DNA of 64,000 bases from Gymnopus androsaceus JB14 (Eukaryota; Basidiomycota; Agaricomycetes; Agaricales; Omphalotaceae). Location of the stretch: assembly GCA_009733575.1 (NCBI GenBank), contig ML769393.1:62001-126000 (forward strand), read 5' to 3'. This document shows positions 33,397 to 45,016 of the stretch, one piece after another. Made by a program: the position numbers and the translations under genes. The stretch's first letter is position 1; each line of letters opens with the position of its first letter. The notes under the pieces are model-generated. The model did not search any database, was not told the DNA's origin, and saw nothing but the letters and a program-made list of their open reading frames with translations.

Positions 33397-35121
33397 ATGA
33401 GCGACACCTCTTTGTTCAGCACGCTATCAAACGAGATCTATCATCTCATTAGCGACGAAATTGAACATCAATGTACCCTCCGAGCCCTCACTCTACTCTC
33501 AAGACGCTTCTCCGCAACGTTCAACCCCTTCCTGTATGAACTCGCACATGAATCCATGCTAGCTACGCTAGGTTTGTCGGAGAAGGATCGCTTTCCTCTG
33601 ACTGGGCCTCATCCAGCCTCGCTCGTGAAGACTTTGAAAATCTTCCTTGACACGTCTGCGGAGGGTGCAGGGGAAGCTGGAGCTGATGAGCAAGAGGAAA
33701 GAACCAATGAACTGGACATATTTCAAAGTCAGGTCACTGCTGCCCTTCAGAATATCACGGTTCACGTCACAACGCCCTTGCGCTCTTTCGACTTTTGCTG
33801 CGATTCGATTTCCCTTTCAGAAGCGTTTGGAGACGTGCGGGATATGTCATGTTTTGCTTCCCTCCAAGAGCTTGACATCGAATGCCCATTTCTTGGAACG
33901 AAGTTCGAGCAGAGCCTTCATATATTAGTGAGTTTCAAGATATTCCAGTGCACATCGCCTTACTAATCTTACCATTAATCTTCAGAAAACGCTGTGCGGT
34001 AGCTCACTAGCATCGTTTCGATTGAACTTGATAACTGTTGATCCCTTCAGTACGTCCTTGCAGCTGGAATATCAGAGTCTTTCTAATTAGCTTCAATTTA
34101 GCTGAATCCCAATCTCCAGCATTAGTGAAGGTCCTGGAACCAATCGCGAACTGCTCAAATCTACTTGAACTTGATGTGATGTTCCCCTGGCAAGAATCAA
34201 GTGAACGCTGTACTGTGGTACCGATCCAAGATGTTTGGGACACCCCAAGCTTTACTTTCACGTTTTTAAAGTTCTGCAAACTTGTCTTTGAAGCCATAGA
34301 GTTTGAATGCTTCTTACAAAGACATCCTAACGTCGAAAGGCTCATGTATATTAGTCCCATAGACATTAGATCGGAGCTCAGACCGGATCTTCCAAAACTG
34401 AGTGGTTTTGAAGGCTTGATTTGCGACTTTATCACGCTTTCCCTCGATGCTCGACCCCATCGTCTTGAACATCTTGCGTTGAATATATTCGATTCTTCTG
34501 ACACTTTTGATGTCAGTACGGACAGAGAACTCCTTTTCATTGATGCATTGAAGAAGACGAGTAAAACCCTCCACAAACTGGTCATACATGATTATCGTGC
34601 CCGGAGGGATTACTGGGCGCTCACTGGATTGAGCTCGCAGCACATCGCTGCTATTACTGCTGCATGTCCGAATTTGACCCACTTTGAATGTGAGCTTGAA
34701 CCAATGACATTCACATTTTTCGTATGTCCTTCTCAACTACCTTTGGTTGGCTCACTCACGCTAACTGCATGCACAGACAGACTCTTCAGAATCATACCCA
34801 TCCAGTTTCGGCCTCCTTTCTCACCTCGAACATCTGGTGTTCATCATACCACTTTACAACTTTGGTGGCGATAGGTTAACCCAATGGCATAATCAGCCTG
34901 ATTTTGACCTTGGGTTCTTATTGAACTATTATGGCGCGTTGAAAGCAGTACGGTTTTACGGGTATGGTGCCGGTGGTGTAGGAGATCAAGTGTATGTTAC
35001 CCGATTTTGCTTCAAAAAAGAGGGCCCCAGTCTTGTTGAAGCTCCTGCCGAGGACTTGGATGATGAAGATTTTCAAGAAGATGACGCTTTTGAGCGGTTA
35101 AAGATGGATTTAAATCTATAG
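33397..35121 (+). CDS. F-box-like/LRR-like protein, intact member of a local family
   Basis: ATG 33397 gives MSDTSLFSTLSNEIYHLIS, followed by LRALTLLSRRFSATFNPFLY, an F-box-like N-terminus. The rest is LRR-like: LRSFDFCCDSISLSEAF, SLQELDIECPFLG, NCSNLLELDVMFPW, RHPNVERLMYIS, HRLEHLALNIFD and ACPNLTHFECELEP. Introns lie near 33929-33986, 34050-34100 and 34723-34775. The protein ends in an acidic tail (AEDLDDEDFQEDDAFERL) with the stop at 35121. It is probably an SCF adaptor, but the target is unknown. Clear but broken relatives lie at about 37100-37560 (plus) and 42911-44105 (minus), which helps define the family's conserved parts. Confidence 0.72.
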
Positions 35122-35207
35122 ATGACACATTGAGCTCAGAAATGACCATTCATTGCGAACAAAATTAACAAGGTAAGTACATTATCTTCAGCTCCATCAT
35201 CTTGTTC

Positions 35208-35767
35208 TTAAGTAATAACTATGGTAGTGTTCAATGTCTCGAAGAAGGGGACCTCTGAAGCCTAGAAATGACAGTTAGCCAGTCCACATATTCTGAGCTC
35301 GAGAATGTAAACTCACTCCGAGTAGAGAAAAGTACGCAACACCAAACTGAGCTGGGCCAGTCGCAAAGCTCTCTGGAACGGTGAGCGTAAAGTTCTGGTG
35401 AGGAGGTAGATTGGTGGTTCCAGGCTCAGTTGTGAATACTGGGGTCGAACTGGTCCATCGTACAAGATTGTACCGAGCGCTTCAGAAGGTACGAGGCAAG
35501 TGCCGACGGTAGTAGCGCAGCTGAACAAACCGATAACTAAAGCCACTTCGGTTACAGAGGTATGAGAATTCTGAGTTAATACAGTGAGTCTACGTTTGAA
35601 CACTTCAAGTAAAATCAACATACCGAAATTCTATGATGGCTGATAAAGCTCGAACCTGCAGCTCGATCTCAGCCATATCTGCCGGAGCTCCAATCGACGC
35701 GCTTTGAGCGACAACGGCAGTAGTGGCGACGGCCAAAAGTGAGAACACAGTAGGAGAAGAAGCGCAT
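35208..35767 (-). pseudogene. Decayed inverted copy of the small secreted protein gene
   Basis: It begins at ATG 35767 (MRFFS) and shows the same exon order and intron positions as 32475-33028. In three different frames one can read LLAVATTAVVAQSASIGAPA, AGSSFISHHRIS, TEVALVIGLFSC, GTILYDGPVRPQ, PPHQNFTLTVPESFATG and, after the last intron, ETLNTTIVIT with a stop at 35208. Frame breaks fall within the signal peptide, after APADMAEIE, and after VRPQ (at least three). Three indels in about 400 coding bases are more than the rest of the window shows, so I favour a pseudogene over assembly error. The promoter TATA box is still present. Confidence 0.75.
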
Positions 35768-35835
35768 GGTCGTAAGAGAGTACTATGAAGTTCTGAAGTT
35801 CGGAAGGTTGTGCATTTAGGCCATGCAAATAGTAG

Positions 35836-35845
35836 CCTTTATATA
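35836..35845 (-). promoter_or_regulatory. TATA box of the decayed secreted-protein copy
   Basis: TATATAAAGG on the minus strand, about 70 bp before the ATG at 35767. It matches the promoter of the intact copy. Confidence 0.5.
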
Positions 35846-36204
35846 CGCGCAGAGATGCCCGTAGAACACGGCCAAAAAATCCTTGCTCGAGACTCAACTC
35901 TGTATATGACTCTATGCACAACGTAGTAGAAGTGAAATGACGGTCAGAAGAAACATTAATTTAATCGTTCACATTCGCAGAGTAACTCTGTAGCATATGC
36001 AAAAGCTACGTATGTATGTTAGATGCGGCTCCCGCTGCGGTGATGGCTACTGACCAGGTATAGCTAGAGCCTCGGTTTTGTGGAGACGCAAGTTGAGTGA
36101 CGGAGCTAAAGTGGAGAGAGCTATTACTAGGACGATCTTAGTCTGCTCTGGAGAGTTCAGCTTCCATTTCGTTCCCAATCCATTCATCATACATTACTCT
36201 AACG

Positions 36205-36309
36205 ATGGCAATGGCTCGATATCTTTCTGAACGGCGCCTCAAGGACTCGATATGGCTTGAACCGAGCGACCTATCCATCATTCGGACATCTCAAAAGCAG
36301 AGACAGAGG
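36205..36309 (+). pseudogene. F-box gene fragment (N-terminus only)
   Basis: Reads MARYLSERRLKDSIWLEPSD and onward to LSIIRTS, matching the N-terminus MAVTRYLAQPRIEDPIWLEP of the F-box gene at 28075-29151. Similarity stops after about 30 codons and no F-box follows, so this is a truncated relic. Confidence 0.6.
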
Positions 36310-37099
36310 TATGGATGATAAAATATTCCAACTTGTCTGATGTAAGTGCGATGCACTTCTCTTGGTTTATAGCTCCTGTACTGAAAACTTCAGATTGAGT
36401 CGTCAGACAAGGTCGATATTCAGAAGCATGCCTATGTATTATGATAATGGAGGTAGATATCCGAGTCAAAGGTTCGGCGCCTCAGCTCCACATTTCGTCG
36501 TGAAATTGGCCAATATCATTCGCTCCATCCCATTTCTTCCCGTAAACGTGCGCTAGTTCCTCCACCTCCCCCTCGTATTCAAGTTTAATGAGGTCTACCA
36601 GATACTTCCGATATATATACAACTGATATATGGCGATTCGGATTTCAACGCAAATACAAGAAGCATGAATGTATGCCGCTCGGAACTTCATCTTCATCTC
36701 GATCTAGATGCAGCTCATGACTTGGGTTACACTTACAGAGCTCACATCTCCCACAACTGGGATAATAGTGCCTCCCGCAGCTAGCCCTATCCAGCGTGAC
36801 TGAATGGTTACAGCAAGTGCCTTGTGGTCAAAGCATTGATTCGGCACGATGAGGGACCAGCTTCAATCTCCGCAGGTTGCTGAGGAGCGGGCCTGTAGCA
36901 AAGGGTCAAAGGTCGAACTTAGGAGTGTTTAAAGCTTTGAAGGCTTTTAATATTGCGAGGATCATAAATATGCAAGATGTCGGACAAAAACAATGGCTTG
37001 AGCAATTGGACTCGTCGTCGAAACTTCCGAAGGAAGCGGAACAGGCTGAGTACTAGGAGATGAAGGAATTTATTTCCGGGATCCATAGGCTAAGAACAT

Positions 37100-37560
37100 C
37101 ATTTCCAACTTATAGACTCTCAAGAACCGAATTTCGGCCTTGAGCTTGAGGTTGTGACACTACATTGGAATGTGTGGAGTTTTGTGGCACGGCGATGCAT
37201 TGATGAAAACCAGCCAAACCATCCAAAAGCCAGCAATTTATCGCTATTACGCCCAATGGGATGACGGAATGAGTTTAAGCCGCTTAACCTCTCTGACCAA
37301 TGTATGTCTGAAATTGACACACTTGGAGTGCCCGCTTCAAGACGATGAGGGACGAATCTGGTATGTCTTTTTTAAATATATCTTTATGTAGATGGCTTAC
37401 TCGTACAACAGTTTTCAAATTTCCAGTACTTATATCTATCGCCGGCTACCTTCCCAATTTGGAGCACCTGAGGCTGGTGCTGAATTTTTCATCGCGTCCT
37501 CACAAGGCTGTCGCGATGTTTTTTTTTTCGGAGAAGCGCGTTGATCTCGTCTAAGAATAG
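37100..37560 (+). pseudogene. Relic of the 33.4-kb F-box-like family (C-terminal part)
   Basis: The stretch DALMKTSQTIQK ... LTSLTNVCLKLTHLECPLQD aligns with DALKKTSKTLHK ... LTGLSSQHIAAITAACPNLTHFECELE of the intact gene. YLPNLEHLRLVL follows after an intron-like gap. Stops and a missing N-terminus show it is broken. Confidence 0.5.
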
Positions 37561-37994
37561 CTGTACTTTATGAAAAAAGGGACTTGCCGCCGCTCACTGC
37601 TAGCCCTCTACTGTAATCTATCGATTTCTGTGATGATTGAAATTCGTCGTTTCTAAACAACATTTTCTGTTGATTTTTGTGGCCTTTCATTTGAATCGAC
37701 CCGGCTCGACCGTATTATCTCCTCGCTGGATAGCTAAGTAATCATGTCTTGCTTCCAACTAAATCCGGAGGTAGTATTTTGAACTGCCGTATTTGGATAA
37801 AAAAACAGCTGCTTTGACATCCACGAGCACGATCGTGTAGAAACTCTATTCCTGGACATCTGTTCTTGGACCTCCAATGATTTTACACGTTCGTTGTGTG
37901 GTCCCTGATTGTGACATGAGAGAATTACAATCTCGCTCGACGTGCGTGCTATTTATTCTATTGCGACTAGTTCGTGTCTCGAACTCTTTTTTTG

Positions 37995-38143
37995 CCTTTT
38001 GCATTAGGTTCTGGGGGTCCGAAGATTTTCGAACTTGTTGGGCATCGAAATGAATGAAAGACTACTAGTGTCCGAAGCTGCATTGATTGGGCCGAAACAA
38101 ACAAGTTCAAAAAACTGTCGACCCCAGAACCTAATGCAAAAGG
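37995..38143. repeat. Long hairpin: 22-bp perfect inverted repeat with imperfect inner stem
   Basis: The 22 bases at 37995-38016 are exactly the reverse complement of 38122-38143. Inward, GAACTTGTT and GGGCC-type words (38031-38042) also pair with 38085-38110, so most of the 149 bp can fold. No target duplication is visible and no coding frame fits. Confidence 0.6.
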
Positions 38144-39083
38144 TAATATCACATTCATCGTTAATTATTTTCGCGACGTCATTCTCCTCCAAAGCCTATT
38201 GCTCTCCGAGGTCGCATATTTTGATTTTCCAAGTATGCTGGGATTTAGCAAGCTGCTTCTCTAATGATATGCTGTCTCCCTCGCACCATCCGAGTCTCAG
38301 CTGAGTTGCGAACACTAAACGTTCAACGTCTACCTGTGAAGGATGAGGGGGAGGTCTTCAACAATCCGTTACGAAGAGGTCACGAGGTTTAGCACAGTTG
38401 CGTATTGAGATTTATACAATAGTTCTCCGTGTACTGGTTGTGTTTTGCGAGGTTTTGCGCCAAAATGAGAACCACTTCGTCCTCTCCTGCATACAGCAAA
38501 ATCAGCTTGTCTGAGTTGTCTTTAGACTTTCTTTCTGTAAGAAGCGATGGTATCTGCGCGTTCTTTCTCGCTTAGAGAAGTGATCTTCGTACGCGTAGAA
38601 GAGCCTTGGATCGCCGTCGGCTCGGATAGATAGATACTAGATAGATAGATACATCTGTCATCGATGGATTCAGGAATTGTGGGCTTCAGTCAAGGTAGAA
38701 AAGTTTCAGATTTCTAAATTTTGGTCGAAGGAATGTCTTAGAAGGAAATCCGACTTTTTACGATTCCCTTGCGGACCCCATAAATTCGGGAATCTGAAGA
38801 TGAATGCTAGCCAATCGGCTGAATGGGAATTGCCGGGCAGGTCCAAGCGTCGAATCAGAAACAGCTATTGTAAGCCACGCTACTGAATTTATTTTCCACG
38901 CGATAGCCACGAGCACTCTTCCATCAATACTGTCACATTCGTCCACCGAGATCACTCAACTTCTTCGCTTTGCTCCGGACTTGCCTTGTATTTCTTCTGC
39001 AATAATTGTATTATAACTTTCGATTCGATTTCCTCTCAAGATACGATAATCTTGTCAAAAATCCAGTATCTATCCCTGTCGAC
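38144..39083. other. Upstream of the phosphodiesterase; may hold its first exons
   Basis: A GATA-type microsatellite lies at about 38626-38655. An open stretch ending in SRYDNLVKNPVSIPVD runs in frame into the ATG at 39084, so coding probably begins further upstream, but I could not define those exons. Confidence 0.35.
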
Positions 39084-41789
39084 ATGAAGCACACTCGTCC
39101 TCGCAGTGCTGATCTTGGAGGTCTGCATCTCGCTACAGCAGGAAGTGGCTTTGGACAGGGATGGCTAGGATACTCGGGTGATATGCAGTACGTTTTTTTC
39201 TGCGTCTTTTTGCCACTCAAGGCTTATCCAGTCGGCTCAGAACTCGATTTGCGGAACTTTTGACATCAATGTACACCGAAACTTCCAATGTTGTTAACGA
39301 GCGCGATGCGGAATTGTAAGAGGAAACTTTTTACTTTCGAGCTGACCACGAAATAACTCCCACTCAGTGCACCGACGGATCTACCCGCCGAGACACGAAC
39401 AAGGCTTATTCACTCCTTAGATAGTTGGAATTTCGAGCCTCACAAACTTCCAGACGAAGAGGCTCTTGCCTGCACCATGATGCTGTTTGAAGCCTTGTTC
39501 CGTATAGAACACATGCAAGACTCCCTCGGACTTTCTCTCAGTATGTGAACACATCCAAACCTTCGTGTGACCTTCTCTCACCCATTCTCCTTCTCTAAAG
39601 AGGACCAAATCTATCCACTAATACATCACCTTCGCCGAATATATCGATGGGAAAACACTTATCACAACTTTGAACACGCACTAGACGTGCTCCAATGCAC
39701 TTACATCTTCCTTCGGTCAGCCGGCATGGTTCCATCTGTGTCCATCCTTCTCGACGAGGATCCGCAGAGTTCATGGACTTCCCAGCGACAATTCGATTCA
39801 GGGCCACTGATGACATGTCTCGGTCTCAAGGAAATCTTCGTCGTGTATATCGTCGCTATCGGCCACGATGTTGCTCATCCTGGATTCACGAATCTTTTTA
39901 TGAAGAACGCAGAGACACCGCTCTCGATGGTGTATGATGGGAAGTCGGCTTTGGAGCAAATGCACTGCAGCTTACTGTTGAAGGTCATGAGACATTATGG
40001 ACTGGGTCCGCTGTTGGATGATACCAGCAGTGGTACCCAGTGCGTGAAGAAGCTTTTATCGGAGACGGTGCTGGCCACGGATATGAGTGTTCACGGGGCG
40101 TTTATGAAGAATTTCAAGAGTTTGATAGATGACGATCTGGCGGAGCCTACAAGAGAAGGAAGGATTGGCAAGGAAGGCGAGGGACAGCTTTGGAGGCGCC
40201 AAGTGCTACTATGTGAAGCTCTCATGAAGTGTGCGGATATCAGTAATCCGGTGAGCGGTTTTCTAAAATTCTCGCTTCAGTTGGCTAAGAGTTATTACTA
40301 GTTTCGGCCCTATCATGTATCGCAGCACTGGGCAGCTGCATTGATGGGTGAATGGACATCGCAGGCGATGCTCGAGAAATGCATGGACTTACCGACCACA
40401 GTCCAATGCTCCGGTGATCCTCTCTCCGAAGCGAACGGTCAAGTGTTCTTCATCGACACATTTGCTAAACCGTTGTTGGAGCTGGTAGTCGAGGCCGTAC
40501 CGGGTGAGTACTAAGCGTCTCGGTGACCTGCTTCTTGTAATTATCTATCTACAGAACTCCAACCACATTTGGACCAATGCAACGACAATCTCCGCTTATG
40601 GAAGTCACGTCAAATCGACCTCAAAACAACCACGACAACGATCGCAACGACATCTAATCCGGATTTTTCGTCAGTATCCCCGCCATCATCCCCAGCTTCC
40701 TCTTCCTCCCTCCGTCGAGATGACTACCTCACAGCGTTCCCTCTCGCACTACCAAAACACCATCCATATCGCAATGTATCGAACGTTGATGTGCAAATGC
40801 ACTACAGCTCCATAGGAAACGACGATGACGCGGACAAAAATGATAACATTATCGACAGTGACATGAACGGCGGAAGGAAGGACGACGGCAACGAACACGA
40901 ACCTGTTCAAATGAAGCTTCCTACCCCTTATAGCTCCTCTTCAACAGCTACTAGCGCCACTCTCTTCTGGCCTTCTTCCGCGGGAACGAAGCAGAAGGAT
41001 CCCTTTACGCCGACACTCCTGCCAGCAATAACTACCTCCCTCTCTTTCTCGTCCTCGCCTTCGACCACGGCGTCCGAGACTGCATCAGCGTCTATGTCAT
41101 CACCCAGCTCTCCCTGTGACAGCATCTCAGACTCGGAATACATGTCTGCTGCTGAATGGTCCAGTACCGGTGGGGAAAGCCACGACGCTAGCTCACATCA
41201 CTACACTGGAAGTGCTTATGCCAACCGCAGTATTGTAAATGGTAGGTTCTGCGCAAACGGAGATCGTAGTGGTGCCGCCAGCCACCACTCGCGCAGCCGT
41301 CTCGACAGCAGTCATGGCAGCACGAATGGAGGAGCCTACATGTCAGCCTTGACGTACCTGCCCGATCCTCACGCTGGGCTCCGAGCAGCGGCGGATAGCG
41401 CTCGGCCGATGTTGAGGAAGCAAAGATCAATGCTGAACCGCAAATCGTGGGGTGCGCCGGGTGAATATGCGTATGCGCGCGCAGGTGCAGATTCGGATGG
41501 CAACGAAGGATATGACTCCCACATGGGTTTGAATTCCATAAGTTCAACCTTATCGATATATGCTTCGTCATTGCCGCCGCCTCCGATGAGTAGTCCGCCT
41601 GCTTTAGACCATGGTCTTGGTCGGCAGGGGCTGGATATGGGCTTCGGTTCACCGTTGGCTAATACTGAAGGTCCGTTAACGGTTCTTCCAGAGTCGGTGT
41701 CAACAATGGCGACTCCCAATATGGTGAAAAATCTGCCCCAGCCGACCATCCTGGTTTCTCAACCGCATCCTCAGCCGAGGGAGGTCTAG
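39084..41789 (+). CDS. Class I 3',5'-cyclic nucleotide phosphodiesterase
   Basis: First certain Met at 39084 (MKHTRPRSADLGGLHLATAG). Exons join in frame through short introns, giving RLRTRFAELLTSMYTETS, then the catalytic domain: TYHNFEHALDVLQ (HNxxHAxDV metal and substrate signature), AIGHDVAHPGFTN (second His-Asp metal motif), LSETVLATDMSVHG and MKCADISNP. An intron at about 40252-40300 leads to FRPYHVSQHWAAALMGEW and the end of the domain. After ELQPHLDQCNDNLRLWK the protein has a disordered Ser-rich tail of about 390 residues (40600-41789), containing LNRKSWGAPGEYAYARAGAD. The enzyme hydrolyses cAMP and so tunes PKA signalling; yeast Pde2 is a functional analogue. The metal ligands are present, and the long C-terminal tail is a likely regulatory region. 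The N-terminus probably extends upstream. Confidence 0.9.
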
Positions 41790-42910
41790 CCTTGCTGGTG
41801 TAACTGATGAACGGCGTTGGCCAGCGATGCAGCACGTCCCGCTTGATTTACTCGCTCAAATGTGGGGTCCAGTAGCCCTCATGCTGTTCAGGTATCTAAT
41901 GTTTACCCAGACATTGATTCATCGTACTACTATTGCACTATCGGTGCTACTTATTAGAATCTAATGCCTTTTCTTCCGAGAAAGCCTTATTTTCCTTGTT
42001 ATCATCTTCCAAATAATCTTTTTTTTTCCCTTGGGTTTCTTGTTGGGGTTTTGTCACTTCTCCTGCTTCCAAGTCTATCTTTCGCTTTAGGTCTCTTTTG
42101 CGCCTTGTCGCATACCTTTCTCGTCACGATCTCAACGCCGCTGCTACGCTACCTACGCATCCATTTTTCCTTTCATGTGGCAATGAACCTTTGTCTCTCT
42201 CAAATTTTGTGTCGTGATCTTGTTACGCGCGCCATTAACCATATTATACACATTCGTTTTCCTTTTACCTTATCACAGCCAATTTTTGATATTCACTTCT
42301 CTTGATCTCCTCTCCCAATCGTCTCTTTTCTTGAAACCTGGATGTAGTTAGGATTTTCCTCCTCATACTGTACGGCTCAAAGGACGGATCACATACGCGT
42401 ATATTCGGATTTCTGCCTGTTTTCTCTCATTGATTCCTTTTGCTTTCGACAAATTGCATTTCTCTTCTTCCTGCTAGCTTTAATATTTCTTTTCCTTCGT
42501 CGTTTATTTTTGCTCTCTCATATCTCAACCTCTCTATGTATTGCAATGTAGCTTTAGCCCTTACGCAAACAGGTCAATTGATTGCTGCTCCTGTGTTCTA
42601 CCGTGCTTAATCGGATATGATTGCCCAGAGAATTTTTTTAAAGGGTAAGTACTACAATACATGTAGGGCCTACAAAGCAGAACCGTGCAACTTCAGTGTC
42701 AAGATATTCTCCTCTACATATAATACACTGAACTGTTTTCAATGCAGGGTTGTCAGACGGTTCAAGCAAGATCGAACAAACTGGCTGTTTTGCGTCATTC
42801 CACTAACATGCCATCACCACCGATGGGTGGTTCGAGGAAAAACCCCAGCTTCAGATGCTCGAGCTTAGACAAGTGGCCAAGCATGGATGAGTAAGACTCT
42901 TGGTGTCCAT
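41790..42910. other. 3' flank of the phosphodiesterase, pyrimidine-rich
   Basis: T/C-rich sequence from about 41950 to 42560 gives open frames of low-complexity hydrophobic sequence that I regard as non-coding. It is probably 3' UTR and intergenic DNA. Confidence 0.4.
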
Positions 42911-44105
42911 CTACAAGAATGAAGGAGTGTTAGTGAATGAATCATCATGACAGAGCATCGTAGAAGAACATAGGAAAACCGTGGATGCCATTATATCAAA
43001 CGTATATTGCAAGTGGGTCAATTTCGGACATGCAGCAGCAATGCACTCTAGGTTCATCCCCGCTAGCGTTTGATTGTGTGCGTGATAGTGGCTGAAGACT
43101 AGCTTGCAGATGGTCTGAGTTATCCTTGCCAACGCATCATTCACCCGATCCAAGTTCGTGTTCACATCATGCAAGTCATTACTCAACGCAAGAAATTCGA
43201 AAGGACGTGGTGAATGATCAAGGGAAAGTGTGATAAAGTCGCCAATAAAGCCCTGAAACTCTCTTAGACATGGAAAGACAGGTCCGAGGGCTTTGAGGGC
43301 AGGAAAACCAATGTACAGTAGTCGCTCGAGTGTTCAAACGTTCAAAGTTGATACCATCGAGAGAGCAACACTTCAAGCTTCAAGAGGGGAAAGTGAAGAT
43401 TGCATTATCTGAAACATTTTGGATCACAGGTTGATCATTCTTCTGGTAAGTGGGCAGTTTATGCGTTGTTCCAACAGCTTTGCTAGAGTTGGAGGTCGGC
43501 TGAAGGAAATACGTTAATCTCACCGCTGTCATAGTATCGCAAAAGGAATCAACAAACGTTCAGGCTTGAGTTCAAACAATATTAATGAACTACCGCACAA
43601 TGTTTTCTGGAAGACTAGAAGTAAGCTGATCTGCGCTAATGATAATGTCCTCAGCTCACAAATATACTGAAACTCCGTTCGGAGCTCGTACAAGGAAACG
43701 GACATCCGATGGTAACCTCTCGGAGAGACCCATATCAGCCATATCCCGCGCGTCTTGAACGCTTCTGAAAGGGAGATTGAAGTGCAGAGAAAGTTGAAAG
43801 AGCGCAAAGGAGCTGTGGCATGAGCCATGACATTTTGCAGAGCAGAGATGACTTGATGTCGAAGTGCTCCAGCTCCTCGGCACCTTCAGCTTCGTCAGTC
43901 ACCTTCGGCATCCCCAGAGTCAAGGACAATTACCAAGATCCTAGCGAATGAGGCTAGGTCTAAGGTGAGGCACAGTCAGAGGTAATCGATCCTCCTCCGA
44001 TCTAGCGCAGATACATCGGAGAATTCATACATGAAAGTGTCTCGACAGTAGAGTAAGGGCTTTGGGTTTCGTCGCTAATGAGACGATAGTTCTTTCGGCT
44101 GACAA
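42911..44105 (-). pseudogene. Broken copy of the 33.4-kb F-box-like gene
   Basis: Read leftward from about 44100, shifting frames give LATKPKALTLLSRHFHV (compare LRALTLLSRRFSATF), ATAPLRSFNFLCTSISLSEA (compare TTPLRSFDFCCDSISLSEA) and, near 43000-43190, DVNTNLDRVNDALARITQTI with CIAAACPKLTHLQY (compare DVSTDRELLFIDALKKTS and ITAACPNLTHFECE). Internal deletions and several frame changes separate these blocks. It is a decayed paralog whose order matches the intact gene. Confidence 0.7.
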
Positions 44106-44211
44106 AGAATTAGAGATGTTCATTCGAAGCGCCGAGCTCAGCTATTGCAGGCGCTTAAATAATATCTCTCTTTCAGTTCATCTCTGCGAGCGTTCTCGCG
44201 TTTGGTTCATC

Positions 44212-45016
44212 ATGTTTTCCGCTGCTGTTCAACCCGCCATAGTTTCTCTTTTCTCGTCCACTGGCTCTAATCCACTCCAACTTTTCTCAACCCATTGCGA
44301 TAACTCTCTGCCGTCAGATACCTTTGTTCTATTGAATGACCGTTCAAAGCCACAGACTAATCTGGTATCTGGATCTTCTGATGAATCTGGGTTCTTGCTG
44401 GACCAAACGGTTCTTCATATACATTCGCCCTCGTTGCCAAAAACATATATTCAGTGTCCATCCCAATCAGGCAAGGAACTAGGCCTGAGGCATTCCTGGA
44501 TCCATGTACAAGCTCGAAATTTAGGTCGTGATTGGAGCTTTGAAGTAGGAATAGCTGATCAGGTGGGACGGAAAGGCACACTCCGATTCTCGACCTTCCA
44601 GGTGTGTTCAGTAGTCTTCGATGAGTGATTCATTAAATTTTTTTTCCTTTTGTCCAGAAACAACCGCGACTTAAAGCTCCCGGAAAATCCCATGGACTTC
44701 CACTGCTTCATCTTCCTTATCTTTCCCTTCAGACTCCTCCCAGTTGACTGCTTGGTCGACGATTAACGTTCACCTTCCAACCTTCTTACCTCATTTCACT
44801 GACGCCAACCTTAACTGAGCACGAGATCGGAGTCCATTGACGAATATGAGCTCGCATGTTCGAGTCTTATCCTCGACCACTGCTCCGAGTGGACAATATT
44901 CGCACATTTTATACGTGAAAATCTACTCTGAGTGCAGGCTTCGCCGGGTGTGGTTCAGCAATGGAGGACCCTCTCAGAAGCTTCCATGGGAGTTTGAACT
45001 CTATGCCAGGGAGTAA
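44212..45016 (+). CDS. CFAP20/DUF667-domain protein, reading frame damaged
   Basis: ATG 44212 gives MFSAAVQPAIVSLFSSTGSN and then a CFAP20-like (DUF667) domain: FVLLNDRS, LLDQTVLHIHSP, TYIQCPSQSGKELGLRHSWI, HVQARNLGRDWSFEVGIAD and TLRFSTFQ. The intron at 44602-44657 joins to KQPRLKAPGKSHGLPLLHLP. Frame is lost at about 44740: LTAWSTINVHLPTFLPHF continues in another frame and meets a TGA near 44815. The expected C-terminus is then read as ILYVKIYSECRLRRVWFSNG and KLPWEFELYARE to a stop at 45016. Fungal members lack cilia, and their role is unknown to me. It is either a recent pseudogene or has one assembly indel plus an unseen intron over the TGA. The 3' end given is the end of homology. Confidence 0.6.

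Noticed and set aside
38626..38655. GATA-type microsatellite
   Set aside because: A short simple repeat with interruptions; no sign of function beyond being near the phosphodiesterase 5' region.
41964..42305. Open frame of 113 codons with hydrophobic residues
   Set aside because: Encoded by a T/C-rich non-coding run after the phosphodiesterase; composition explains the hydrophobicity and there are no supporting splice or start signals.
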